In this document: positions 38,125 to 46,987 of the stretch, piece by piece
Layout of the letters: the number at the start of each line of letters is the position of its first letter
How positions within the stretch are numbered: position 1 is the stretch's first letter
NCBI RefSeq assembly: GCF_037013735.1
Contig: NZ_CP135136.1
Location: forward strand, 1 to 64,000
Origin: Candidatus Legionella polyplacis
GTDB lineage: Bacteria; Pseudomonadota; Gammaproteobacteria; Legionellales; Legionellaceae
DNA: 64,000 nucleotides
Reading direction: 5' to 3'
The notes under the pieces: model-generated
Database searches by the model: none
Seen by the model: the letters and a program-made list of their open reading frames with translations, nothing else
What the model was told of the DNA's origin: nothing
Program-made: the position numbers and the translations under genes

Positions 38125-39426
38125 TTAATAATTTTCTTTTATCTTAGTAAGAATTATTAAAGAAATTATTATACTAATGGGTAGTAGTGTTAGCGCTATA
38201 TAATAAGCTTTTATAGGATATATAATAATATTATTATAAATAATATTATGTTTATAACATATTTTATCTAAAATTAAACCAATGATAGGTTGAATTAAAG
38301 CAATTCCTAACATATTTATTGTGTTTATAAAGCTTAACCCAGTTGCAAAATTTTTTTTGCTATAAAGTGTTTTTCCTAAAGTAAATGAAGAAAAAAAACC
38401 TGAAGAAAAAAAACCAAAACTAAATAATAATAATTGCAATATCCAATGTAAATGGATATTGCAATAAATAAATAAAGAATTAGTAAATAATGCTCCAAAA
38501 CTACTTATATACATTACTGGTTTACATTTTTTAATCCAGTTAGAATATAACCCCCATAGTGGGCTACCTATTGCCCATCCTACAAAAATTAAAGATACAT
38601 AATTTGCTGCAATGGTTTTATTCAAATTGATTTTTTCCATAAGAAATGGAACTCCCCATAATCCACAGAAAATTGGAGTTGGCATATACATAAAACCACC
38701 GTATAAAGCAATTAACCAAAGTTGAGGATTTTTTAACATTGTATATATATTTTTTATAATATTTTTATTAATTAATGATTTAGTATCTTCAGATAAATTA
38801 TTCTTTTTTGTTTTTCCATTCAAAAAAATAGTCATTAAAAATGGTAGTATTAATCCAAAAATTCCAATAAAAAAAATACTTTTTCTCCATCCATAATATT
38901 TAATAAGTATAGATAAAGGAGCTTCTCCAATAATTGATCCTAACATCCCAAATGTAACCATAATTCCAGTTAAAAAAGAAAAATATTTAGAAGAAAAATA
39001 GTGATTAATTAATTTCATTGATCCAATTATTGCAAAAGCAGAACTACATCCCAGAATTAATCTGGATATACAAGCCATAATAAAATTATTTGTAATACTA
39101 AATATAATTGCACTTGAAGAGCAAAAAATAGATGCAAGTATCAAAAGATATTGTGGCATAAAATAGTCCATTAATAATCCTATAGGTAATTGCATAAAAG
39201 CATAAGAATAAAAGTAAATTCCAGATAATATTCCTAATGTATTTCCATTAATTAAAAAATCATGTGTTAATTCATTTGTCATAACACTTGGAGCTACTTG
39301 TAATAAAGACTCATAAAAGTAAAATATACAGCTTAATCCCCAAATTATGTAAAAAGTTATTGATGATCGTAAAGATTTAGGAATGATAATTATCAATTTC
39401 TTTTTATTAGATTGTTTATTTTTCAT
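38125..39426 (-). CDS. Major facilitator superfamily transporter
   Basis: The 433-aa protein has about 12 hydrophobic segments, a short cytoplasmic N-terminus and a polar middle loop (about 200-225), the usual MFS layout. The first half contains YESLLQVAPSVMTNEL and YAFMQLPIGLLMDYF, a style common among MFS permeases of Legionella and Coxiella. The substrate cannot be read from sequence; uptake of a host amino acid, peptide or other metabolite is plausible. It is transcribed away from aceE, with a 32-bp palindrome 52 bases before its ATG. Confidence 0.85.
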   Translation of the reverse strand: MKNKQSNKKKLIIIIPKSLRSSITFYIIWGLSCIFYFYESLLQVAPSVMTNELTHDFLINGNTLGILSGIYFYSYAFMQLPIGLLMDYFMPQYLLILASIFCSSSAIIFSITNNFIMACISRLILGCSSAFAIIGSMKLINHYFSSKYFSFLTGIMVTFGMLGSIIGEAPLSILIKYYGWRKSIFFIGIFGLILPFLMTIFLNGKTKKNNLSEDTKSLINKNIIKNIYTMLKNPQLWLIALYGGFMYMPTPIFCGLWGVPFLMEKINLNKTIAANYVSLIFVGWAIGSPLWGLYSNWIKKCKPVMYISSFGALFTNSLFIYCNIHLHWILQLLLFSFGFFSSGFFSSFTLGKTLYSKKNFATGLSFINTINMLGIALIQPIIGLILDKICYKHNIIYNNIIIYPIKAYYIALTLLPISIIISLIILTKIKENY

Positions 39427-39740
39427 TTATTTTAAAACTCCAATTTCTAAATTGTTATTATAAATTAACAATTAATCAAATGAAAATAATTTATAAATTA
39501 TTTTCATTTTTATATTCTTATTTTAAAATAAAATATTTTAATTTGAATTATTAGTATAAAACTACCAGTTTTAGTTTTTATTTAAAAATTTTGATAGTTA
39601 AAAATTTTTATAAAAACTTTTAATTTTTTTTATAAATTATATAATTTATTAATTAATAAATATTAATTTTAAAAAATTAAAACAAATAATATTTTTTTAA
39701 AATATTGATAATATTTATCACATATAATGGTTAAAAGTAT
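39427..39740. other. 314-base gap between divergent MFS gene and aceE
   Basis: It contains the 32-bp palindrome described separately and otherwise A/T-rich DNA that must hold promoters for the MFS gene and the aceE-aceF-lpd operon. I could not assign a convincing -35/-10 pair. No PdhR-like site (AATTGGT...ACCAATT) is visible. Confidence 0.5.
39478..39509. repeat. Perfect 32-bp palindrome
   Basis: The half-site AAATGAAAATAATTTA (39478-39493) is followed directly by its exact complement to 39509, with no spacer. The next pair (C39477 and T39510) does not match. It may be an operator for a dimeric regulator, or may extrude as a cruciform. I know no regulator with this site. Confidence 0.8.
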
Positions 39741-42413
39741 ATGAAAAATATTTACACAAATGATATTGATCCAGAAGAAACTAATGAATGGATAGAGGCT
39801 TTACGAAATATTTTAATCAATGACGGAAATAAACGTGCTAAATTTATTTTACGAAAATTATTAAAAGAAGCAAAATTTCAAGGGATTAATATTAAATCAA
39901 TATTTAATACCCCATATAAAAATACGATACCTTTTGATAAAGAAAAAATAATGCCAGAAGATTATGGAATGCAAGAACGTATTAATGCTTTAATTAGATG
40001 GAACGCATTAATAATGGTGTTACGTGTGTCAAAAAAATTTCCAGAATTGGGTGGACATATTTCTTCATATGCATCTGCATTAACTTTATATGAAGTTGGG
40101 TTTAACTATTTTTTTAAAGGACCAAATTCTAACAGTTGTGGTGGAGATCTATTATATATACAAGGACATTCTGCTCCTGGAATTTATGCTAGAGCTTATT
40201 TAGAAGGTAGATTATCTGAATATCAATTAAATAATTTTAGACAAGAAATTAATTCTAATGGATTATCTTCATATCCTCATCCTTGGTTAATGCCTAATTT
40301 TTGGCAATTTCCTACTGTTTCTATGGGATTAAGCAGTATTCAAGCTATTTATCAAGCTAGATTTTTAAAATATTTAAAGAATAGAGGGTTATTAAAAGAT
40401 AGTGAAAATCGAAAAGTTTGGGCATTTTTGGGTGATGGAGAAATGGACGAGCCAGAATCAATTGGAGCATTATCTATAGCTTCTCGTGAAAAATTAGATA
40501 ATTTAATTTTTGTAATCAATTGTAATTTACAACGATTAGATGGATTAGTTAGAGGAAATGGAAAGATTATCCAAGAATTAGAAAGTATATTTCATGGATT
40601 TGGATGGAATGTAATAAAAGTAATTTGGGGAAGTAAATGGGATGATTTAATCAATTCTGATAAAGAAGGATTGTTACAAAGAAGAATGGAAGAATGTTTG
40701 GATGGAGATTACCAAAACTATAAAGCTAATAGTGGAAGTTATATTCGTAAACATTTTTTTGGTAAATATTTAGGATTATTAAAAATGGTTGAACATATGT
40801 CTGATTACGATATTGAATGTTTAAATCGTGGTGGGCATGACAAACAAAAAGTTTATGCTGCATATTTTGAAGCAGTTAATCATAAAGGATCACCTACAGT
40901 AATATTAGCTAAAACAGTTAAGGGATATGGGATTGGACTAGGTATTGAAAGTCAAAATATAGCTCATCAACAGAAAGAAATTTCTATAGATCAGTTAAAA
41001 ATATTTAAAAAACGTTTTAATATACCGATTACTGATAAACAACTGAAAAAATTATCTTTTTATCGACCAGATGATGATAGTCCTGAAATCACTTTTTTAA
41101 AAAAACAACGTAATGCTTTAGGTGGTTATTTACCATATAGAAATAATGTATCTTGTAAATTAAAAATTCCAAATTTATCATTTTTTTCATCATTAATTTC
41201 TGGATCAAATGAAAATAAATTTTCTACTACTCTAACATTTTTAAAAATTTTATTTGCACTACTAAATGATAAATCGATAAATAATCATATTGTTCCAATT
41301 ATACCAGATGAATGTCGTACATTTGGTATAGAAGGATTATTCAAAAAAATTGGTATTTATTCATATTGTGGGCAATTATATGATTCTATTGACAAAAAAC
41401 AAGTAATTTTTTATAAAGAAACACAAAATGGTCAAATATTAGAAGAAGGTATTAATGAAGCAGGAGCATTTTGTTCTTGGATAGCAGCTGCTACTTCATA
41501 TAGCTCTAATAAGTTACCTATGATTCCTTTTTATATATATTATTCTATGTTTGGATTTCAGAGAATTGGCGATCTAATATGGGCTGCTGGTGATATGAGA
41601 TCTCGTGGTTTTCTTATTGGAGGAACTTCAGGAAAAACAACGTTAGCTGGTGAAGGTTTGCAGCATCAAGACGGTCATAGTCATGTTTTATTTTCTACAA
41701 TTCCAAATTGTATTTCTTATAATCCTGCATATTCTTATGAATTAGCTGTGATTATTCAGAATGGATTATTTCGTATGTATGAAAATCAGGAAGATGTTTT
41801 TTATTACATAACAATTATGAATGAATCTTATACACATCCTTCTATGCCAATTGGAGTTCAAGATGATATTATCAAGGGAATGTATTTGTTAAAAGAATCT
41901 ATTCCTAATGATGAAAGACATGTTCAACTTTTAGGTAGTGGATCTATAATGCAAGAGGTTATAAATGCATCTATATTGTTAAAAAATGATTTTTTAATAA
42001 CTTCTGATTTATGGAGTGTAACTAGCTTTAATGAATTAAGAAAAGATGGTTTATTAATTGAACGTTTTAATCGTTTAAATCCAAAATTAAAAAAACCTAA
42101 ATTAACATTTATTGAAAAAAAATTAAGCAATAGAAAAGGACCTATAGTTGCAGTTACTGATTATATGCATATATATGCTGATCAAATTAGTAAATTTATT
42201 TCTAAAACATTTGTTTCATTAGGCACAGATGGATATGGTCGTAGTGATACTCGTGTAAATTTACGTTATTTTTTTGAAATAAATTCAAAATTTATAGTTT
42301 TATCAGCATTAAGTGCTTTAAATAAAGATAAAATTGTAGATTCATCTGAAATAGAAAAAGCTATATATATGTATAAAATAGATATACATAAAACAAATCC
42401 ATTTTTTGGCTAA
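39741..42413 (+). CDS. aceE: Pyruvate dehydrogenase E1 component (homodimeric type)
   Basis: Thiamine-diphosphate enzyme that decarboxylates pyruvate and passes the acetyl group to AceF. The 890-aa size equals the homodimeric E1 of E. coli (887). The TPP motif begins GDGEMDEPESIG near residue 231 and ends NCNLQRLDG about 30 residues later. Other conserved parts are GGHISSYASALTLYEVGF and GTSGKTTLAGEGLQHQDGHS (near 635). First gene of aceE-aceF-lpd. Confidence 0.96.
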   Translation: MKNIYTNDIDPEETNEWIEALRNILINDGNKRAKFILRKLLKEAKFQGINIKSIFNTPYKNTIPFDKEKIMPEDYGMQERINALIRWNALIMVLRVSKKFPELGGHISSYASALTLYEVGFNYFFKGPNSNSCGGDLLYIQGHSAPGIYARAYLEGRLSEYQLNNFRQEINSNGLSSYPHPWLMPNFWQFPTVSMGLSSIQAIYQARFLKYLKNRGLLKDSENRKVWAFLGDGEMDEPESIGALSIASREKLDNLIFVINCNLQRLDGLVRGNGKIIQELESIFHGFGWNVIKVIWGSKWDDLINSDKEGLLQRRMEECLDGDYQNYKANSGSYIRKHFFGKYLGLLKMVEHMSDYDIECLNRGGHDKQKVYAAYFEAVNHKGSPTVILAKTVKGYGIGLGIESQNIAHQQKEISIDQLKIFKKRFNIPITDKQLKKLSFYRPDDDSPEITFLKKQRNALGGYLPYRNNVSCKLKIPNLSFFSSLISGSNENKFSTTLTFLKILFALLNDKSINNHIVPIIPDECRTFGIEGLFKKIGIYSYCGQLYDSIDKKQVIFYKETQNGQILEEGINEAGAFCSWIAAATSYSSNKLPMIPFYIYYSMFGFQRIGDLIWAAGDMRSRGFLIGGTSGKTTLAGEGLQHQDGHSHVLFSTIPNCISYNPAYSYELAVIIQNGLFRMYENQEDVFYYITIMNESYTHPSMPIGVQDDIIKGMYLLKESIPNDERHVQLLGSGSIMQEVINASILLKNDFLITSDLWSVTSFNELRKDGLLIERFNRLNPKLKKPKLTFIEKKLSNRKGPIVAVTDYMHIYADQISKFISKTFVSLGTDGYGRSDTRVNLRYFFEINSKFIVLSALSALNKDKIVDSSEIEKAIYMYKIDIHKTNPFFG

Positions 42414-42618
42414 TAAAAATTAATGTTATATATTAATTTGCAGTTAATACTTATTTATTAAATAATTTTAAAAAAATTCTGTTTTAAATTAAACTTAAAT
42501 AAGTTTAGATTAAAAATTATATTAATATTACATTAAATATAATTTTTATATATAATATAAAATAATATTATTCAATAATTGCTAATTATATAAAAAATAA
42601 ATTTTGATTATTAAATTA

Positions 42619-42639
42619 ATAACTATAAAAGATAGTTAT
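42619..42639 (+). other. Small hairpin just upstream of aceF
   Basis: ATAACTAT and ATAGTTAT (42619-42626 and 42632-42639) flank a five-base loop, 24 bases before the aceF ATG in the unusually long 249-base aceE-aceF gap. aceF has no recognisable ribosome site. The hairpin could mark an RNA processing point or slow transcription, or be chance. Confidence 0.3.
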
Positions 42640-42662
42640 AACTATTAATAAGTATAATACAA

Positions 42663-43994
42663 ATGCTTTATAAAAAGAATTTTTTTGACGAAAAGATAAT
42701 ATCAGAAAACAAAGATATAAAAGTGTATATGCCTGATGTTAAAGGATCAAGAACATTAAATGTTAATGAAATCATGGTATCAATCGGTCAAAATATAGTT
42801 AAAGAACAAACTTTACTTTCTGTAGAAAGTGATAAGACTATTATAGAAATTCCTTCTCCATATTCTGGAGTTGTAAAAAAAATTTTAGTTAATATTGGAG
42901 ATCAAATATCAAAAAATTCATTGTTATTAATACTTTCAGTGCAAATAATCAAAGATTCTTTAAAAAATGAACAAATAGATGAATCTGTTATCAATAAAAT
43001 AAGATTTTCTGATAAAAAATCTGAAAATTTTGTATCAGAAAAAATTATTTATAATCATAAAAAATACTTTAATTCATTTTATAATAATACTATTTTTGCT
43101 ACTCCTTATATTAGGCGAATTGCTAGGAAATTAAATATTGATTTAAAAAAAATAAAAGGAACTGGAAGAAAAAGAAGAATTATAAAGAAAGATATTGATA
43201 ATTATTTGGATATGTTTAAAACACATAGTTTATTAATAAACAAAAATAATTTTTCTTCTGATAAAAATTCTAGAAATATAACCTTTGATAAATTTGGAAA
43301 ATTAGAAATAAAAAGTTTAAATAAAATTAAACAACTATCTGGAAATAAATTAAATGAATCTTGGAAAAATATTCCTCATGTTACCCATTTTGAAAAAGCT
43401 GATGTTACTGAATTAGATTTTTTTAGAAAAAATAAGTATATTAATGTTGAAGAAACAGTGTCAAAAAGAATTACCATTCTTTCTTTTGTAATCAAAATTC
43501 TTTCAATAGCTTTAAAAATTTATCCACAATTTAACAGTTCATTTAATAATGTAGATAAAAAAATAATATATAAATATTATTATAATATTGGTATAGTAAT
43601 TAATACTAAAAATGGATTGGTAGTTCCTGTAATTAAAAATGTAAATAAACTTTCTATTACAGAAATAGCATTAAAAATAAATAACTTGAGTAAAAAGGCA
43701 CATAGTAAAAAATTGTTACCAAAAGATATGGAAGGTGGGTGTTTTACTGTTTCTAATTTAGGAATTGAAAGTGAAGGATTTTTTACTCCTATTATTAATA
43801 GTCCTGAGGTAGCTATATTGGGAATATCTAAAGCACAATTAATACCTATTTACGAAAATGGTGTTTTAGTTCCAAAATTAATGTTACCATTATCTTTTTC
43901 TTATGATCATAGAGTAATTGATGGTGTAGAGGCAGCAAAATTTTCTAATTTTATAATAAAATCTTTAAAAGATATAAGAAATATATTGTTGTGA
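42663..43994 (+). CDS. aceF: Dihydrolipoamide acetyltransferase (PDH E2), single lipoyl domain
   Basis: Core of the pyruvate dehydrogenase complex; transfers acetyl groups to CoA. A 443-aa protein with one lipoyl domain (about 18-92, lipoyl Lys58 in VESDKTIIEIPSP), a peripheral subunit-binding domain (ATPYIRRIARKLNIDLKKI, about 140-175) and a catalytic domain (about 215-443) with the active-site His/Asp in SYDHRVIDGVEA. E. coli AceF has three lipoyl domains and about 630 aa, so this is a minimal version. A 17-residue N-terminal extension precedes the lipoyl domain. Confidence 0.94.
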   Translation: MLYKKNFFDEKIISENKDIKVYMPDVKGSRTLNVNEIMVSIGQNIVKEQTLLSVESDKTIIEIPSPYSGVVKKILVNIGDQISKNSLLLILSVQIIKDSLKNEQIDESVINKIRFSDKKSENFVSEKIIYNHKKYFNSFYNNTIFATPYIRRIARKLNIDLKKIKGTGRKRRIIKKDIDNYLDMFKTHSLLINKNNFSSDKNSRNITFDKFGKLEIKSLNKIKQLSGNKLNESWKNIPHVTHFEKADVTELDFFRKNKYINVEETVSKRITILSFVIKILSIALKIYPQFNSSFNNVDKKIIYKYYYNIGIVINTKNGLVVPVIKNVNKLSITEIALKINNLSKKAHSKKLLPKDMEGGCFTVSNLGIESEGFFTPIINSPEVAILGISKAQLIPIYENGVLVPKLMLPLSFSYDHRVIDGVEAAKFSNFIIKSLKDIRNILL

Positions 43995-44035
43995 TTTTAA
44001 ATTAAAATAATAAAATAGTTTATAAGAGGAATAAA

Positions 44036-45448
44036 ATGAATGTAGTTAATACAGAAGTGGTAGTTATTGGTGGAGGGCCTGGTGGTTATACTTCTGCATT
44101 TAGATCAGCAGATCTTGGTAAAAAAGTTATTTTAGTAGAAAAATTTTCTGATTTGGGAGGTACTTGTTTAAATGTTGGTTGTATTCCATCAAAAATATTA
44201 TTAAATATATCTAATATTATTTTTCAAGCAAATAACACAAGAAAAATGGGAATTGTTTTTGAAAAACCCAAAATAAATATAGAACAAATTTTGTCTCATA
44301 AAAATGATGTCATAAATAAATTGAGAAATGGAATAAAATCTTTAGCAAAAAAAAGAAATATCCAGATATTTAATGGATTAGCAGAATTTGTTACACCTAA
44401 TAATATAATTGTTCAAAATAAATATAATAATGAAAATGTAGCTATTGAATTTCAATATGCAGTTATCGCAACAGGAAGTTATCCATTAAATTTATCTAAT
44501 ATTCCTAAAGATTCTCGCATATTTAATTCAACGCAATCCTTGAATTTGCCTAACATATGTGGAAATTTACTTATTGTGGGAGGAGGAGTTATTGGTTTAG
44601 AAATGGCGACTATTTATTCATCTTTCGGAGTTGAAGTAACAATTGTTGATTGTTCAAATTGTATAATTCCGGAGTCTGATGTTGATTTGTCATCTATTTT
44701 ACAGAATGATATGGTAAAAAATAGAAAAATAAAATTTATATTAAATTCTAATATAATCTCTATAGAACCCAAAAAAGAAGGTATATGTGTTTTTTTACAA
44801 AACAAAACTTCTAACGAAGAAAATATTTTATATTTTGATCAAATATTAATTGCTGTTGGAAGAAAGCCTAATACTAATACTTTAAAAATTGAAAAGATTA
44901 ATATTCAAACAGATGATGATGGATTTATCATAACAGATAACCAAATGAGAACTAATGTTTCTAATATTTTTGCTATAGGAGATGTTGTTGGAAAGCCAAT
45001 GCTTGCGCATAAAGCAATTGCTGAGGGAAAAATTGCTGCAGAGGTTATTTCAGGTCTTAAGCATTATTTTGATCCATATTGTATTCCAAGTGTTGCATAT
45101 ACTAATCCAGAAATTTCATGGGTTGGATTAACTGAAAAACAGGCAAAGAAAGAAAATATTTCTTATGAAGTTGCTAACTTTCCATGGAAAGTTAATGGAA
45201 GAGCATTAACTCTTAATAAAACAGAAGGATTAACAAAATTAATATTTTGTACTAAAACTAATCGTATTTTAGGAGGAGGAATTATAGGATATAATTCAGA
45301 AGAATTAATTTCAGAAATAACATTAGCTATTGAAATGGGATGTGATGTCTCTGATATATCTTTAACTATACATCCTCATCCTACACTGTCAGAAACAATT
45401 ATGGCTTCATCTGAGATTTTTGAAAAGAAATCTATTGATTATTTTTAA
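44036..45448 (+). CDS. lpd: Dihydrolipoyl dehydrogenase (E3)
   Basis: FAD enzyme that reoxidises dihydrolipoyl groups with NAD; used by pyruvate and 2-oxoglutarate dehydrogenases. The N-terminal FAD motif is GGGPGGYTSA and the redox disulfide is Cys44/Cys49 in GGTCLNVGCIPSK. An NAD-binding GGGVIGLEMA and the C-terminal HPHPTLSE with the catalytic His are intact. 470 aa is normal. A GAGG ribosome site precedes the ATG. The stop overlaps the stop of convergent ubiA by a few bases. Confidence 0.96.
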   Translation: MNVVNTEVVVIGGGPGGYTSAFRSADLGKKVILVEKFSDLGGTCLNVGCIPSKILLNISNIIFQANNTRKMGIVFEKPKINIEQILSHKNDVINKLRNGIKSLAKKRNIQIFNGLAEFVTPNNIIVQNKYNNENVAIEFQYAVIATGSYPLNLSNIPKDSRIFNSTQSLNLPNICGNLLIVGGGVIGLEMATIYSSFGVEVTIVDCSNCIIPESDVDLSSILQNDMVKNRKIKFILNSNIISIEPKKEGICVFLQNKTSNEENILYFDQILIAVGRKPNTNTLKIEKINIQTDDDGFIITDNQMRTNVSNIFAIGDVVGKPMLAHKAIAEGKIAAEVISGLKHYFDPYCIPSVAYTNPEISWVGLTEKQAKKENISYEVANFPWKVNGRALTLNKTEGLTKLIFCTKTNRILGGGIIGYNSEELISEITLAIEMGCDVSDISLTIHPHPTLSETIMASSEIFEKKSIDYF

Positions 45449-46299
45449 GTAAATTTATTTAAATAAAAGGACAACCATATAAAAAATCCATACCAAGAAT
45501 TTAATGAAAAAGTTTTTAAACAAGATTTTTTGTCTTTATGGTTAAGAAGCTTTTTTTGATATATCAAAATATAAGTAGAAATACTCCAAAATAATAAAAA
45601 AATAGATGTATATGTTATTTTTTTTAAAAATAATAACCACATGGTGTGAAATATAATTTGAACAAAAATTATATATATTTTATAATTTTTTTTTAACAAA
45701 ATTGTGATCGATTTTGTATTGTTAAGTACATCATCTTCATAGTCAGATAATGCATATTGTATATCACAAGATATAATCCATAAGAATGTTAATATAAATA
45801 ATATTAATACTTGAATATTAAGAATTGACACTTTTGATGCAACAAAAGTTATTGGTATACTCATTGAAAAAGTTAACCCTAGGATTATTTGTGGAAAATT
45901 TATAAATCGTTTACAGAATGGATATATAATTATGAGTATTAATGATATTAATGCATAATACAGACAGTTTTTTAAAAAAATTAAAAGAATAAAAAAAGAT
46001 ATTAATAATAAAATACATACTAAAATTAAAGCTTCTCTTGTGTGAATTTTATTAGATGCCAATATTCTATTTCGTGTACGATACGTTTTTAAATCAATTT
46101 CTTTATCAATGATATCATTTATAACACATCCTACAGAACGTATTATAATTGTTTCTATAAATAAAATTAATATCAGTATATTTTTTGGATTTCCTTTATT
46201 TGCAATCCATAAAGACCATAATACTGGCCACCAAAGTAAAAAAAATCCTGTAGGATACTGAAATCTCATTAATCTTAAATAGTTAAAAAATTTTTCCAT
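45445..46299 (-). CDS. ubiA: 4-hydroxybenzoate polyprenyltransferase
   Basis: Membrane enzyme that attaches the polyprenyl tail made by IspB to 4-hydroxybenzoate in ubiquinone synthesis. The 284-aa protein has about eight membrane segments and both Asp-rich motifs: NDIIDKEID followed by RTRNRILAS, and YALSDYEDD. E. coli UbiA is 290 aa. Its 3' end overlaps convergent lpd by four bases, an example of the compact layout. Confidence 0.93.
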   Translation of the reverse strand: MEKFFNYLRLMRFQYPTGFFLLWWPVLWSLWIANKGNPKNILILILFIETIIIRSVGCVINDIIDKEIDLKTYRTRNRILASNKIHTREALILVCILLLISFFILLIFLKNCLYYALISLILIIIYPFCKRFINFPQIILGLTFSMSIPITFVASKVSILNIQVLILFILTFLWIISCDIQYALSDYEDDVLNNTKSITILLKKNYKIYIIFVQIIFHTMWLLFLKKITYTSIFLLFWSISTYILIYQKKLLNHKDKKSCLKTFSLNSWYGFFIWLSFYLNKFT

Positions 46300-46325
46300 T
46301 TGTTATATTATTCAAATTAATAAAA

Positions 46326-46886
46326 TTAATATTTATATTTCTTTAAATAAGATTTGACATGATAAAAATCACTATAAAAGAATTTTATATTACTAGGATG
46401 TCGTAATAAATAAGATGGATGGTAAGTAATCATAAAAGGAATTTTTTTATAAAAAAAAATTTTATTTCTATTTCTATTTAAAACTATTGATGTTTGTTTG
46501 AGTAAAAATTTTCCGGAAATTCTTCCTAATGCTACCATAAATATAGGATTTATTAATTTAATTTGTTCTTCTAAATAAGAACTACATTTTATTAATTCTT
46601 CAAATGTAGGTTCTCTATTATTAGGAGGTCTACATTTTATAACATTAGTTATATATATATTCTTTAATCCAATGTTAAATAGGATTTTATCCAATAATTG
46701 TCCAGATTTACCTATAAATGGTATTCCTTTTTTGTCTTCATAATATCCTGGTGCTTCTCCTATTATCATTAATTTTGCTTTAATATTACCTCTATAAAAT
46801 ACTGTTTTAAAACGGGTTTTATGTAATAAACAATTTGTACATGAAGAAATTTTTTTATTTAGTTCATACAATTTTTTTTCTAACAT
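46326..46886 (-). CDS. Family 4 (Fe-S) uracil-DNA glycosylase
   Basis: Removes uracil from DNA. The 186-aa protein has the four cluster cysteines Cys16 and Cys19 (CTNC) and Cys85 and Cys101 (CRPPNNREPT...C), the active-site motif GEAPGYYED and the second motif TYHPSYLLRHP. This thermophile/SPO1-type family is distinct from the Ung enzyme of E. coli and is not typical for enteric bacteria. In a genome where C-to-T drift is strong, retaining it is notable. Confidence 0.9.
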   Translation of the reverse strand: MLEKKLYELNKKISSCTNCLLHKTRFKTVFYRGNIKAKLMIIGEAPGYYEDKKGIPFIGKSGQLLDKILFNIGLKNIYITNVIKCRPPNNREPTFEELIKCSSYLEEQIKLINPIFMVALGRISGKFLLKQTSIVLNRNRNKIFFYKKIPFMITYHPSYLLRHPSNIKFFYSDFYHVKSYLKKYKY

Positions 46887-46987
46887 ATTTTAACGTTAAT
46901 TAAATAAATATTTTAAAAAAAATAAAAAACTTTAATAATTAAAAATTTTTATTTAATTAATAATATATAAGTGTTAATTAAGATTTT

